From the NCBI GenBank assembly GCA_014529385.2, contig CM043947.1, forward strand, positions 118,771,273 to 118,835,272: 64,000 nt of DNA. Reading direction: 5' to 3'. Made by a program: the position numbers and the translations under genes. Under the pieces are notes generated by a model. It searched no databases. It was given only the letters and a program-made list of their open reading frames with translations, and was not told the origin of the DNA. The stretch is from Adiantum capillus-veneris. Taxonomy: Eukaryota; Streptophyta; Polypodiopsida; Polypodiales; Pteridaceae. Shown piece after piece: positions 12,401 to 22,298 of this stretch. Numbering within the stretch: the first letter of the stretch is position 1; every line of letters begins with the position of its first letter.

Positions 12401-12778
12401 TGTAACATTTAATGGCCTAAAAACTTGTGTGTAGCGGAAATTAGCATGAACATAGTGGGCCTTTCATTAGAATAGATCCCTAATGAGAATTACAAGAGTG
12501 CTTGGGTGGAGAGAGAAACAAAAAGCATAACACCTAGTTAGATAGCATGAACAATACTTTCAAAAGAGAGAGAAATTAAGCTATTGACAACAGTTGAGGA
12601 CCGGATTTGCATGGAGCCGGTCCCCCCTCCAAAAGGTTTTGTATTATGGTTTCACCCATCAAGAGAGACATTGCACAATACAATTCTAGCTTTTTCTCCC
12701 CTGGCACTTCCCCATATTAAATGATCAGTTTAACATGAGAAAATCATTTAGGAGAATTAGATATTGATTATTATGACA
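12401..12778 (-). repeat. 5' LTR of element 1 with a ~1.2-kb internal deletion
   Basis: 378 bp with the same ends as the 1585-bp partner. Homology runs to CAATTCT (12687, matching 5727) and resumes at TTTTTCTCCCCTGG (about 12691, matching about 6938). Because the target duplication CTCTG is intact on both sides, the loss is internal and not a truncated insertion. The 5' LTR normally supplies the promoter, so the deletion probably also silenced the copy. Confidence 0.92.
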
Positions 12779-12810
12779 CTCTGCTAGAATATGAAGCCGC
12801 TACAAGTTAA

Positions 12811-13540
12811 ATTGGAACATTAGGGTTTGAGATTGTAAGGTATTTATACCACTTTTGACCTTAATGAAAAAACCTTTGTCATTTTTAAAAAAGTTCTATC
12901 TGTGAGTGAGCGTACTGTGTACGAGAGAGAGCGAGAGTTTCATCTTGATGCTACGCGCGCACCGGTGGTCGGAATTCAGTGCGGAGAAGTGTAGTGTGTT
13001 GGCCCCGACAAGAGCTACACGCCAATACCTACATTGCGGGCGTACGGTCTGGTTTTGCGAACTCAACCCACGAGCTACATCCGGTGATTCGATGAGCATA
13101 CGTTATCCGTTTTTGCATTTCAACATATCCACGCATTCGCATTGAGTAGAGCTATACATTAGGCATTTTAGTTTTCAAAATTGACGACCTGCAAATTTCG
13201 ACCAGACATCCTACGTGATTTTGCACTAGGTGTTTAGGGTTGGGATTTTGGTTCATGGACCTTAGGGAGAGTGACCTGTTGGTGTTAGTAGGGTCTCCTT
13301 CAAGTTCTGTGGTATTCCGAGAACGTTTGATGGGTATTTGGCTCTTGGAAGCGTTGTAGGAAATCTCCTCTTATGCACTCCTGAAGGCTCTAGCTTAGAC
13401 ATTGGGTAGAGACCTCTGTAGGAAGTAGTCGAAAGTCAGTTGAGTGTAGGTTGACACCCTATGCTTGCTTCCACGCGCCTGCGGGTCGAGCTTCGTCCTT
13501 AGCTGACAAATCTTGTTAGGTGAGTTCTCGTTGTGCTGAC
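12811..13540. other. No gene recognised; 3' part of the gag-like element
   Basis: This follows the last codon of the interrupted gag-like gene (TAA 12808-12810). It has no supported coding region. It contains the half palindrome at 13204-13217 that matches the array at 1906-2499, consistent with belonging to the same old element. Confidence 0.5.
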
Positions 13541-14166
13541 GTTCGTCTCGGTGTATTCGCCAACAAATGAGAACACAAAGACTAGCCAACTTGAATACTT
13601 TCACTACATCCAAGACATCTTGAAGATTAGCTTTAGAAAGTTTGATATGTTTATCTTTGATGTCCAGTGGTTCAAAGTTATTACCAGCTTCCCTAATGCA
13701 AATGTGCGTAAAGACAAGAGTTGATTGATTCAAGTGAACTCTAGGCGGGTGTGGACAGATGCGGGATACATTAGTACTTTCGTAGCATTAACAAGTTGTG
13801 TTCACACACAATCCACCATGGAAAGAAAATGATCAGAATGATCTGTCTAAACCTTGTTGGCTCTATATAGTTCAAGTTGCTCCACGGAGCAAGCAAGTGT
13901 GTGAATGATTTTACATTGAAGTTGAAGAGGTGATTCGTGAACAAAGCGTAGGACCAACGGAGACTTTAAGTTTAGATCTTGAGGTGGATGTCAGCAGTGA
14001 GCAATTGTTTGAACCTAGAGATGAGGTGTCAAATACTAAAGCTGATGCGGAGAGTGACAAAGCAGTAGAGTTTGATGACAAAGATGCAGAAGTACAGATT
14101 GAGATAGACATGTTTGGTGCATTAGATCTCATAGAAGATGAGAGATTAACTAATGATTTTTGCTAG
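13541..14166 (+). pseudogene. C-terminus of CACTA TNP2-like transposase (DUF4216 region)
   Basis: The translated order is YFHYIQDILKISFRKFDMFI, then DVQWF, then the NPPWKENDQND and KPCWLYIVQVAPRSKQV segments and an acidic tail (13930-14166). This matches the end of plant TNP2 transposases, where a DUF4216 domain has the pattern Y-G-x-L-x-D-I, C/V-x-W-F and a W-[YL]-I-V-x-x-x-P-R segment. At least two frameshifts and several stops interrupt it (13724, 13760-13830, 13900). The catalytic N-terminal part is absent. Confidence 0.75.
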
Positions 14167-14434
14167 GAGCTCTTTTGTAAAACTCTTTTTATTAGTCTAC
14201 AATACACTTTAGATTCATTCATTTGTGTTGCATCTTTGTTTATTTGTTATTTGTATTGATTAAGAGTTTCTTGTGTAAACTAACATATTTTGTGGGTGTT
14301 ATGTGTATGATTAGCCATGGCCGTTGACGATGAGCCATACTCTCCTAGTTTTAGTTTTCCTATCACTCCGACCGGCATGTCACCCGAGAAGATGGGCTCG
14401 TTTTTTGTCTCAGTTCACACCAGAGTAGATCGCA

Positions 14435-15202
14435 ATGGCACAACACCTTTGGGGAGCAAGTTCCTCTACACCTACTACAGCCGACCCTACGCTCGGAATT
14501 AGTGTGGTCCCTACATCGAGTGGCCCCACATCTCAGTCGAGTGTACCCCCTACGCCTAGGACTCATGTGCCCCCTACACCGATAGGTGGTTCATCCTTGA
14601 GACGAGGTAGGCGTCGTTCTGGAGGTGGTGGTTGTTGTGGTAGCGGTTCTACCAATGCATCCACACCATGGAGAGAGCATCCACCACTCTCTTTAGAAGA
14701 TAGTTCACCGATTGGCACACCACATACACCTTGGGGATCACACGAGCATGATCCTGGCAAGGTGTACAAGAGCAGGGATGGGGCTATTGTGGCAGATAGG
14801 GTTGGAAAGGCCATGTGACAGAGGATTCGGTAGCTCTGTACAATTCAATTTGGTCACTCTGTGATGGAGGTTTGGGATAATCTTGATCTTGAAAGAAAGA
14901 ATTACATCATCGAGGCCATTCATAGAGAGTACAGGCCGGTAAAGGGGTATGATCCAGTCTTGAATCCCTGGATTTTGAGTGTGGTGAAGGCCACAATGTC
15001 ACACCATTGGTCAGAGACAAGAGGCAGGTACAATGTTGGTAGTCCAAAGTCGGCATGGTTGGACGTAGAGGAGTGGATGGGGATTGCATGAGAGACACAA
15101 GACAATCCTGAGAGATTTCAACAGCAGAGAGATGCAGCCAAAGCACGTTTGGAGTCTGTTGGAGCGTCACATCTTGGGAGTGGAGGCTACCATACGCTTT
15201 AA
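14435..15202 (+). pseudogene. Transposase_24-like second protein of the CACTA element
   Basis: One reading frame from about 14435 to TAA at 15200-15202, broken by TGA (14816-14818), TAG (14830s) and TGA (15089-15091). The first part is low complexity (S, T, P, G-rich). The second part has the pattern of the plant Ptta/En/Spm family: a W-D-x-L...R-x-Y segment, H-H-W-S-E-T-R-G-R-Y-N and, near the end, RFQQQRDAAKARLESVGASH with a GSGGY motif. The ATG at 14317 opens a different frame that stops at 14502, so the true start is uncertain. Confidence 0.65.
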
Positions 15203-15539
15203 CATGAGTTTGTAAGTGTTATATTTATTCTTTAATTTATTGAAAACATATATGTTATTTGAAGATTTTTCTAATGATTAAACCATAATTTTGCAAGAAG
15301 TTGCCATGGAGCGCCCTCCGACACGTCGAGAGGAGAAGTATAAGTACAAGCATGGACTTGTGGCCCTTTTGACCCAGCTGTAGGAGGAGGGAGAGGACGC
15401 TGACTGGGAGGCATTACCATGAGGGTCTTCTTGATATAGTTTTACCCAGTCATCTTTATACAATCTTCTTGGTACATTCTTTTTTGTTGTGGTCTTCTTG
15501 ATACAGTCTCACTCAGTGATTGTTTGCATATGTACAGAT

Positions 15540-15790
15540 TTGTAGTGTTTATGTTTATGGTTTATGGTTATGTTTATGGTATGACACAGATGTTATGGCT
15601 AAGGTTTGGCAATCAAGTTAAGGTTATGGTTTTGCTATGATGGTATGGCAATCACGTGATTGTGATGGTTATGGTTATGGTTGTGCAATGATGGTATGAT
15701 TGTTATGGTTATGGTATGACAAGAAAGTTATGGTAATGGTTATGATATGGCAAACGGGTTATTTTTATGGTTTTGCAATTTTTGACTCAT
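15540..15790. repeat. Subterminal TTATGGT repeats
   Basis: About twenty variants of TTATGGT/ATGGTTATG are clustered here, 500-750 bp inside the CACTA terminus. Subterminal arrays of short motifs are where CACTA transposase accessory proteins bind, which is the likely explanation. The stretch 15880-16240 closer to the end has looser repeats of CCGATGCTTAT type. Confidence 0.6.
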
Positions 15791-16261
15791 GGTTTAATTA
15801 TGGTTATAAAATCTTTATGCCGTTATACCATGATCACGCTTTTGATTTTGTGGTAATGTTATTCTTACAATCTTGCTAATTGCCATACACTCGCTCTTTA
15901 GCGTTAGCTTGTAGGTGGACTACGGTTGCTTGTGCACACTTCCTTTGGGCAAAGAGGGCTATTTTATTTTGCTGCATTACATGCAGCATCAGTTCCCAAC
16001 TCTCTCTGCCCAAAAAAAATTTGTAGGTTTGGTTGTCGGTACAGAATACGGTACAGGCGTCAGTATAAACTTCAAAAGAAGCGTTGGAATATCCTTTACA
16101 ATTATCGGTGCTCATACAAACGCTTGTTTCGATGCTTATTTCATAGCTAATTCCGATGCCTATTTATCGATGCTTATACCGATGATGCGACACCGGCGTT
16201 TTTTTAAATGCCTATTTTAGTGCTTTTTAGTTTTAAAACTAACATTGTCTCGTTGGTATCC

Positions 16262-16291
16262 GCGCCAATTTTTGCGCGCTGTGTTGTAGTG
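16262..16291 (-). repeat. CACTA terminal sequence
   Basis: Read on the minus strand it begins CACTACAACACAGCGCGCAA, the diagnostic CACTA tip. The gypsy pol homology of element 2 starts at the next base. Confidence 0.8.
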
Positions 16292-17573
16292 ACACTCGAT
16301 AATTGAGGAGGCTTGTTGGGTGGTGAGCTTCCTAGAAGGATCTCAATCCGATGGTCATCTTCCCCTCTTTTTGGAGGTAAGTCCATAGGGATATCATCGA
16401 TGAACATATCTTGGAATACTTTTAGAAAATTAGAGAAGTCTAACTCTTGGTGATTCCTAACATTTTCAATCAATGAAACATTAGGATCTTTTAGAGACTC
16501 TTTGACAAAAATCATGTACGCAGAAACTGAGCTCTTCATTGATTTATCAAGAGCAGGAGGATTTACAAGTGGAATAGTCACAGACCACGCTCACTAGCAT
16601 CTATATACATGTTCTTTCCCATGTAGGTGAAGTAGATTCTCCTTTCAGGGAACTTCATATTGGCAACCATGCGATCAAACCATGGTGCCCCTAGGATAGT
16701 ATCCTCATGTTGAAGAGGAGAGGTGAAAAAGTCTTCTTTGTCGGACATAGCTTTGGACATGAAGCCTCATATTCCCAATCAAGGGAGTAACGGAGTCTTG
16801 CTGTCCCTTAAAAGCAGTGTCAACCATTATCATATCTCCCATCTCAAAAGCTTGAATGCCCAACTTGGTGGCAAACTCCATTGATATGAAGTTGTGAGTA
16901 GAGCCATGTCAAACAAGATGAAGGCATCATGCTCTCTTACCTTTCCCCAAGCATAGGAAAGTGATGATGCTTTGCAATGAACATCCTCTTTTGGAGCTTC
17001 GATGGTCAAAGCCCTATGAGTCTCATTGCGAGCATTCTTCTTGGGGAAATAACGATAGCCCTGTCCTTGCTCTCCACACCTGAAACACTTATGGTCCTTG
17101 CAAAAAGCTTCAAGCTCTTCAGAAGAGAGTTTGTTTTTGCCTTTGTAAACTCCCTTCTCCTTGGACTGATTGTTGTTGTTGTTGTTGTTGTTGTTGTTTG
17201 AAGTGACTTGGGATGAATTTTGAGCATTGGTTTTCCCCTTTGCATCATTTTTGTCTTTGTTTTCCATGGGCTTGACATTCCGTCTAGCCCCTTGATGGAA
17301 ATTGATGCGTAAAGCAACCATGATGTGATGGATTACTTTGCTGATAGAAACAAGCCATTGTGAGTTGATGTATTCTGCCATCTCTTTAGGTAATCCCGCA
17401 CAAAATTTTTGCTTTTGCTTGTCAAAGTCTATCTTTTGAAAGACAGTAGCCTCAAGATGTAAATCCCAAAACTTGTCTACATACTTGTGGATAGACTCAT
17501 GAGAGAGAAGCATCGAGCTGCACCATTCGGTAAGCACTTTGTCCTTTGCATCGCTTGCAAGGAAGTGGTTCAT
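16292..17573 (-). pseudogene. gag: Gag-protease fragment of element 2
   Basis: Homologous along its length to gag and protease of element 1 (shared phrases KVLTEW, YVDKFWDL, KEKGVYKGKNKLS, FPERRI, DIPMDLPPKRG). It has a zinc knuckle CFRCGEQGQGY, in which the His is Gln, and a poly-Asn run coded by (GTT)n at 17168-17200. The protease active site is destroyed by a frameshift (FDMALLTTS). Further shifts lie near 16840, 16760 and 16590. The N-terminal capsid region has been replaced at 17574-17720 by an unrelated short AT-rich segment with two copies of a TAGATTTTTTCA-type repeat. Confidence 0.85.
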
Positions 17574-17781
17574 GATGAAAAATCGTAGATTTTTTCATGT
17601 CTTTGGGGAATCGCCAACTTAGTGTACGTAGATTTTTTCACGTCTTTCGGGAATTGCCAACTCGGGGAATCACCAAAGACAAAAAATTTGTACGTACTTA
17701 CTGTATGCTTTGGAAATTCAAAACCTTAGTTGCTACTTAAGGACCTCTCTTCTTAAGCAAGAAAAGAGAAACCAAATGCTC

Positions 17782-17821
17782 CATTAGGAAGGGAATGGGG
17801 TGTAGGAGGGACTCTTTATTT
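17782..17821 (+). repeat. Left terminal inverted repeat
   Basis: CATTAGGAAG, then GGAATGGGGT, TAGGAGGG and TCTTTATTT; it matches the right end in 36 of 40 positions when inverted. Confidence 0.9.
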
Positions 17822-18073
17822 TCCATGGGATTAAAAACGGGGTTAGGGGCTGGGCTAATGGGTGGATGCCATGTGGACAAAAATGGTGGGTGTGGCAGGT
17901 TTGGTCAAACTTGTACTCTTTCATAAAATATAAAGAGAGAAACTCTTATAAATGATAAAAATAGAACCTTTTTCTAAAATATTGGGGTGAAAACAAATAT
18001 TTTCTCTCTCTAGAGGTTGTCAATTTGTTTTTCCCACTCTCTTAATATATGGTCTCTTCAAAAACGTGTTGAA

Positions 18074-18075
<2 letters not shown>

Positions 18076-18109
<34 letters not shown>
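18076..18109. repeat. (CT)n microsatellite in left leader
   Basis: About 17 CT units followed by 150 bp of looser CT-rich, partly tandem DNA (TCTCTATTGTACCATCTCTCAC variants). Its mirror image is the (GA)n tracts of the right end. Confidence 0.95.
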
Positions 18110-18113
<4 letters not shown>

Positions 18114-18659
18114 TACCATCTATCACTTCTCTCTCTATTGTACCATCTCTCACATCTCCTCTCTCTATTGTCCCATCTCTCACTTCTCCTCTATCTTCTT
18201 CTCTCTCTTCTCTATCAGTACCATCTCTCACTTCTCCTCTCACTTACCCTCTCTCACTTTTCCCTCCCAAAAACCTCTGCAGCAGAGTTTTGAACCTCTT
18301 TTCCCTCCTCAATCTTGCAACATTCTTCTCAAGGTTGCTGCATTCTTCTCAAGAGTGCAGCTTGCTCCTCAAGCTTGCAACTTACCCCTCAAGCTTGCAC
18401 TTGCTCCTCAAGGTAAAGATTTCCATTGCTCTGTAAGTTTCTTACACATTGCTATCTATAACTGAGTTTGCAGCATATCTTTTGTTTAAATCTACCATTT
18501 CTCTTTCTGTTTGAAGCTTGAGTATCCCACTCAAGCTTTTCCCAACCTGCAATTTTTATATCATAGTAGTAAGTGATGTGTGTTAGTTGTGTCCATATTT
18601 TTCATTTGTGTTCATCGATTAACAGTAAGTGTTGTGTGCAGGTTGTGCCATTATTTTCC

Positions 18660-19938
18660 ATGTCATCATCAGGTTCTCGACAACCCAGGAGTGCTATTGA
18701 CTCCATGTCATGCAGCAATGTTCAAGATGACAGTGGGTGCTAGGTGACGACAGAGTTCAAACGGTTGATGTGGGTGACAATGCAACCCAGCTCAAGAGGC
18801 GCACACAAGGTCTCCAGGAGACACATGGCTTCTCGAGCACACCATTGGAAGGGAAGAATAATGAAGTTTAAACAACTCCAAAGTGGTAAGCGGCTTGCAA
18901 AGGTTCAACATGTGTATGTGGCTTCACAACTGATGTTAACGACAGCGTTGACTCCACCAAGGTTTCCAGCAAATTGTAAGTTCACACCACTGTCAAAGTC
19001 TTAGATTTTCTTGATTATCGATTTTTGCTGCGTAAGTTGCTTTGTTGTTTTAAGATTTCTTTGATTGTGTAATGTTTACAGATGTCTTTCCATCCGATTT
19101 TGTAGAGTGGGAGCCAATAGAGTCCTTCACAGGAACTTTTGAGGCCATCCATGTTGAGCTTGGCAAGTTGCTCTATGCTTGTTGTTCCTCCTCTGAGCTT
19201 GCATCACAAAACTTTTTTTTTTACGACCATACTTACATCATACCTACAAGAAATGGGTATGGCAATCTTTCTCCGGTTAACTTGCCAACTTTGCAGAGTT
19301 TCAAATGACCTAAGCCAGATAGTGCTTTAATAGCAGCAACCAAAAGGAGAATCGAGATGGATGTGCATGCAGCAATGAAGTGCACCTATGGTTCTCATAA
19401 AGAAACTTTGACATGGTTTATGTCATTTCATATGTTTGTACATATTTTCTATTTGCAGAGTGTTCACAGGACACCAACATTGTGGACCTGTGAAGGGGGA
19501 GATGCAATATCTGCTTTTCTTACAGCTGGATTAGAAATGAAAGTGGTCAACCATCAAGGAGATAGAATCAAGTTGTCTATAATTGCGGAGAATGTGGTCT
19601 TCAGATACCATATCGCAAAGCAAAGCTTATCAATGGATTTTCCATACAGAAGATGGAAGTTGACGAAGGGAGAATGGGAAGCACTAGACTCTGACGTGAC
19701 AGTTAGAGAATCCATTGACCTGCAAATATGTCTCCATGATGATACAGAGCATGACATCTTAGTGAATAACGATTGGCATCTCAGTCATCTTCGTGAGTAT
19801 CTTAATCTTAGATATTCCTTGTTAGAGCCATATCTCTTTGTAATCAACCAGAAAGTTATACGTTCTAGAAAAGAGAAGAGCTTTTTATGTGAGAACATCA
19901 CATTTTCGCGATGTATTTCTGTAAAACCTTGTAATTGA
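18660..19938 (+). pseudogene. Unrecognised multi-exon gene of the TIR transposon
   Basis: I do not recognise this protein. The first good ATG is at 18660, after a CT-rich leader and a possible GTAAGT...GCAG intron. That frame soon stops (TAG 18741-18743), while a neighbouring frame stays open, so a lesion or unmodelled splice is likely. Plausible intron ends are GTAAGC at 18883, GTAAGT at 18976, TTTACAG at 19080 and TTTGCAG at 19458. The longest exon, 19459-19938 (about 160 codons), codes a mixed alpha/beta-looking segment with a CEGGD motif and no membrane segment. It ends 300 bp before the next gene, on the same strand. Intactness is uncertain. Confidence 0.45.
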
Positions 19939-20126
19939 TAAAAGATTATGATTCTATTAATGATTTTGGCGTTTTGAATTTTATCTCTGTGTAAAATCTT
20001 ATGTCCAATGTTATGAGTGAAATGCCATTTCAGTGATTTGGAATGCAAGTGCTTTCCAATCACGTTTATTAAGTAAAAGTATACTTTTAAGTTATTTTTA
20101 TAATTTTTTTTAAAAATGACTTTCAG

Positions 20127-20134
20127 TATATAAG
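20127..20134 (+). promoter_or_regulatory. TATA box of the 477-aa gene
   Basis: TATATAAG about 110 bp before the ATG at 20242, followed by a CT-rich leader typical of plant 5' UTRs. The H3-like gene has a comparable TATTTAAG at a similar distance. Confidence 0.65.
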
Positions 20135-20241
20135 TGACTTTATAAGTTTTTAAAAGCTTTTACAACATTCACAAAACTCAGACTCTTTGCTCTCAAGCTC
20201 TCTCTGTCTGCTCTCTATCTATTTTCTTCGCGAAAAAAACC

Positions 20242-21750
20242 ATGGCCACAGCTAGTGACGCACTTCTCTCACAATTGGAAAAGATAGGACTTGCAGATCG
20301 AGCACACAATCTAATTAATGTCTTTGAAGGCTTCATTGACATACAAGCCAGAAAAAATCTTCATGGGGAAGCATTCCAGAGCTTCCTTGACTACATGGCA
20401 CAACGCATCGAAGAATATGCCATAGTCTTTGAGGGATCTGACATGGCATGGGTGCCAGTGGAGTTCCTCAAGAACCTCTACGCCACCGACAAAAACTTTC
20501 TCTATCGATTGTTGCGATTCACTAAAGGGCTCACTGATCGGGATTACAGGACAGAGGATGAGGAAGACCTCATGGACCTGGGCATGGGAAACATGGGCAC
20601 TCAATTCATCTCATGGGACATGGTTTTAGTTTTGCTTGTGCTTGAAGGTACTGACAAGGGAAAATCAAAAGAAAAAGCGAGTAAGAAACCAACGGTGACT
20701 CTTGTTGAGGAGTCAAATGAAGTTATCGAGGAGGTGGATGAGCAGGCGGAGGCATCAATGGCACTTGTCCTATTACAAGAGCCCAGTACAACTGAGAAGG
20801 ATGATAGAATGATTGAGGGAGATGACGTGTTGGAAGAAGTGCCGGAGCTACAAATTCTTTCTCTCCATGCAGTGGTCGTCGATGGTCGTCACTTCCTATT
20901 TCTTGATGACATTGCCAAAACATTGGGACTTAGAGAAGACGAGTCTCTCTCTGTGCTAGCTATCTATGCAGGGATGAAGGATCCCAGTGGAAAGCAAGAG
21001 AAGACACAATTTGAAATTGACTTTGAAGATCAAAGTATTTTAGACGGCCTCTCATTCTTTCCCACTGAGAATGAACAAACATTGGTGCAGACCGTCGCTT
21101 CAACACTTGTAGAGATCAAATCGTGTGCCTCTTTCTATGAAATCGTTCCTGAGAGTGCTTTTCAGCCACACAAACCTTTGATCTCTACGGGAAAAGATGA
21201 TCGCTCTAGCATCGACCTTACCAAAAAATCACTTGAAGAGATAGATGAAGAGACAGAGGTAAACTTATTATAACTTGATTATTTGTGTACAATTCATTAC
21301 AACAAGAGTTTAAATTTATAAATTGTTTTGCAGACTGCATATCATGTTGATAAATTTGCAATGCGAGCTGGTGGTTCCCGCAGCAACCCTACAGGCAGAG
21401 ATAGCTCTTTGTGGCACTATCTGAGCCATTTGGGCCCCTCAATTATTAGAGTTGTATACACGGGCTTCTCCAAGCATGGTACAGCGGAGCTCCTCAAGTC
21501 CAAAGCTTTGAGTGCCATCCTTGCTGAAGACTCTCTCACTTTAAACGCCCATAAATGTATATTGGTCGATAGAGAGGCTGCTTTGTATGCATTTACAGGC
21601 AAGCACTCTGGATCCATCCTTTCCCACTGTGCTTTAAGCTTAGGTCAAGGAATTACAAACCCAGACCAAATTGTAAAGACATTTGATGTCGATTCAGCCC
21701 CTCCTGCAATTCCTACCGATGTAATTCGTCAAGAAATGCATAAACCATGA
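20242..21750 (+). CDS. Unrecognised acidic 477-aa protein, one intron, intact
   Basis: This is the best preserved gene of the TIR transposon; I do not recognise its family. The ATG at 20242 has an excellent context (AACCATGGC) and a TATA box upstream. Exon 1 is 20242-21258 (339 codons, ending exactly in phase); the intron 21259-21333 has GTAAAC...TTTGCAG; exon 2 is 21334-21750 (138 codons plus TGA), with an AATAAA-like signal at 21765. The N-terminal 130 residues look helical, then comes a K-rich patch (GKSKEKASKK), an acidic linker, and two globular-looking C-terminal parts. No signal peptide or membrane segment is seen. It could be an accessory DNA-binding or transposition protein by position only. 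Confidence 0.75.
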
Positions 21751-21910
21751 TGTAATATCTCTTGTAATAAAAAAAGTTTTGTTTTTTGAAGTGTTCTATC
21801 GCGTCTGGTGTACTGGTATTGTGCAGGCAATGTCTACATAGATTTTTCCATTTTTATTCATTTTTGAGTTTTTTTTAGCAGTAGGAGGGGTGTAGAGGGG
21901 TGTATACAGC

Positions 21911-22042
21911 TGTACTAGCATGAAAGTGAATTTTTTTTAAAAAAAAAAGCCCTATGCGCCACGGCGTGCACAGAGCTGTCTGTGCGCGCCGTGGCGCACA
22001 GGGCTTTTTTTTTAAAAAAAAAATCACTTTCATGCTAGTACA
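21911..22042. repeat. 132-bp near-perfect palindrome between convergent genes
   Basis: The arms begin TGTACTAGCATGAAAGTGA and end with its complement at 22024-22042. Inside come T8A10-type tracts and a GC-rich inner stem (GCCCTATGCGCC...GGCGCACAGGGC) around a 6-8 base loop at 21974-21979. It lies 161 bp after the stop of the plus-strand 477-aa gene and 257 bp before the stop of the H3-like gene. It may be a two-way terminator, a source of small RNAs, or an inserted foldback/MITE. Confidence 0.92.
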
Positions 22043-22298
22043 CCTCCTTGGAGGTGTTTTAGCACCATTCTACATGGTTTGGAACACTGTTTTGGTAGCT
22101 TTCAAAAAAAAAATCCACTGTTGAGCATTTGTCGAAATGAACAGTTAACAAATAACAACTTAAAATTGTTGAAGTTCTCAAGACATAGTTTAAAATTACT
22201 CAAGACACTGATACAAAATCTGATCATTGGTATTGATTCAAAAGATTACAAACTCTCAGTAGAGCCACAAATGTGATAAAAAGGTTACATGGGATAAA

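Larger units (their letters stand above)
5441..12778 (-). mobile_element. Ty3/gypsy chromovirus (element 1)
   Basis: A complete insertion read on the minus strand. The termini are TGTAAC...ATGACA, flanked by the 5-bp duplication CTCTG (5436-5440 and 12779-12783). The primer site beside the right LTR matches initiator Met tRNA. The order is gag, protease, RT, RNase H, integrase, chromodomain, which defines the chromovirus branch of Ty3/gypsy. Coding regions carry several stops and frameshifts, so it is not autonomous now. It landed in the last codons of the gag-like gene. The two LTRs differ strongly in length (1585 versus 378 bp) because the right one has an internal deletion. Confidence 0.95.
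13541..16291 (+). mobile_element. 3' part of a CACTA (En/Spm) DNA transposon
   Basis: The right end at 16291 is a CACTA terminus: on the minus strand the sequence starts CACTACAACACAGCGCGC. Inside lie subterminal short repeats, a transposase_24-like second gene, and the C-terminal end of a TNP2-type transposase. The left half of the element, including most of the main transposase and the other terminus, is missing, so the piece is dead. The abrupt start of gypsy pol homology at 16292 shows that it sits in, or fused to, element 2. Confidence 0.8.

Noticed and set aside
18017-18436. Open frames rich in Ser-Leu in the left leader (and 26385-27236 on the other strand)
   Set aside because: They are translations of CT/GA microsatellites. 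Only the part coding from ATG 26669 downward is a credible transposase N-terminus.
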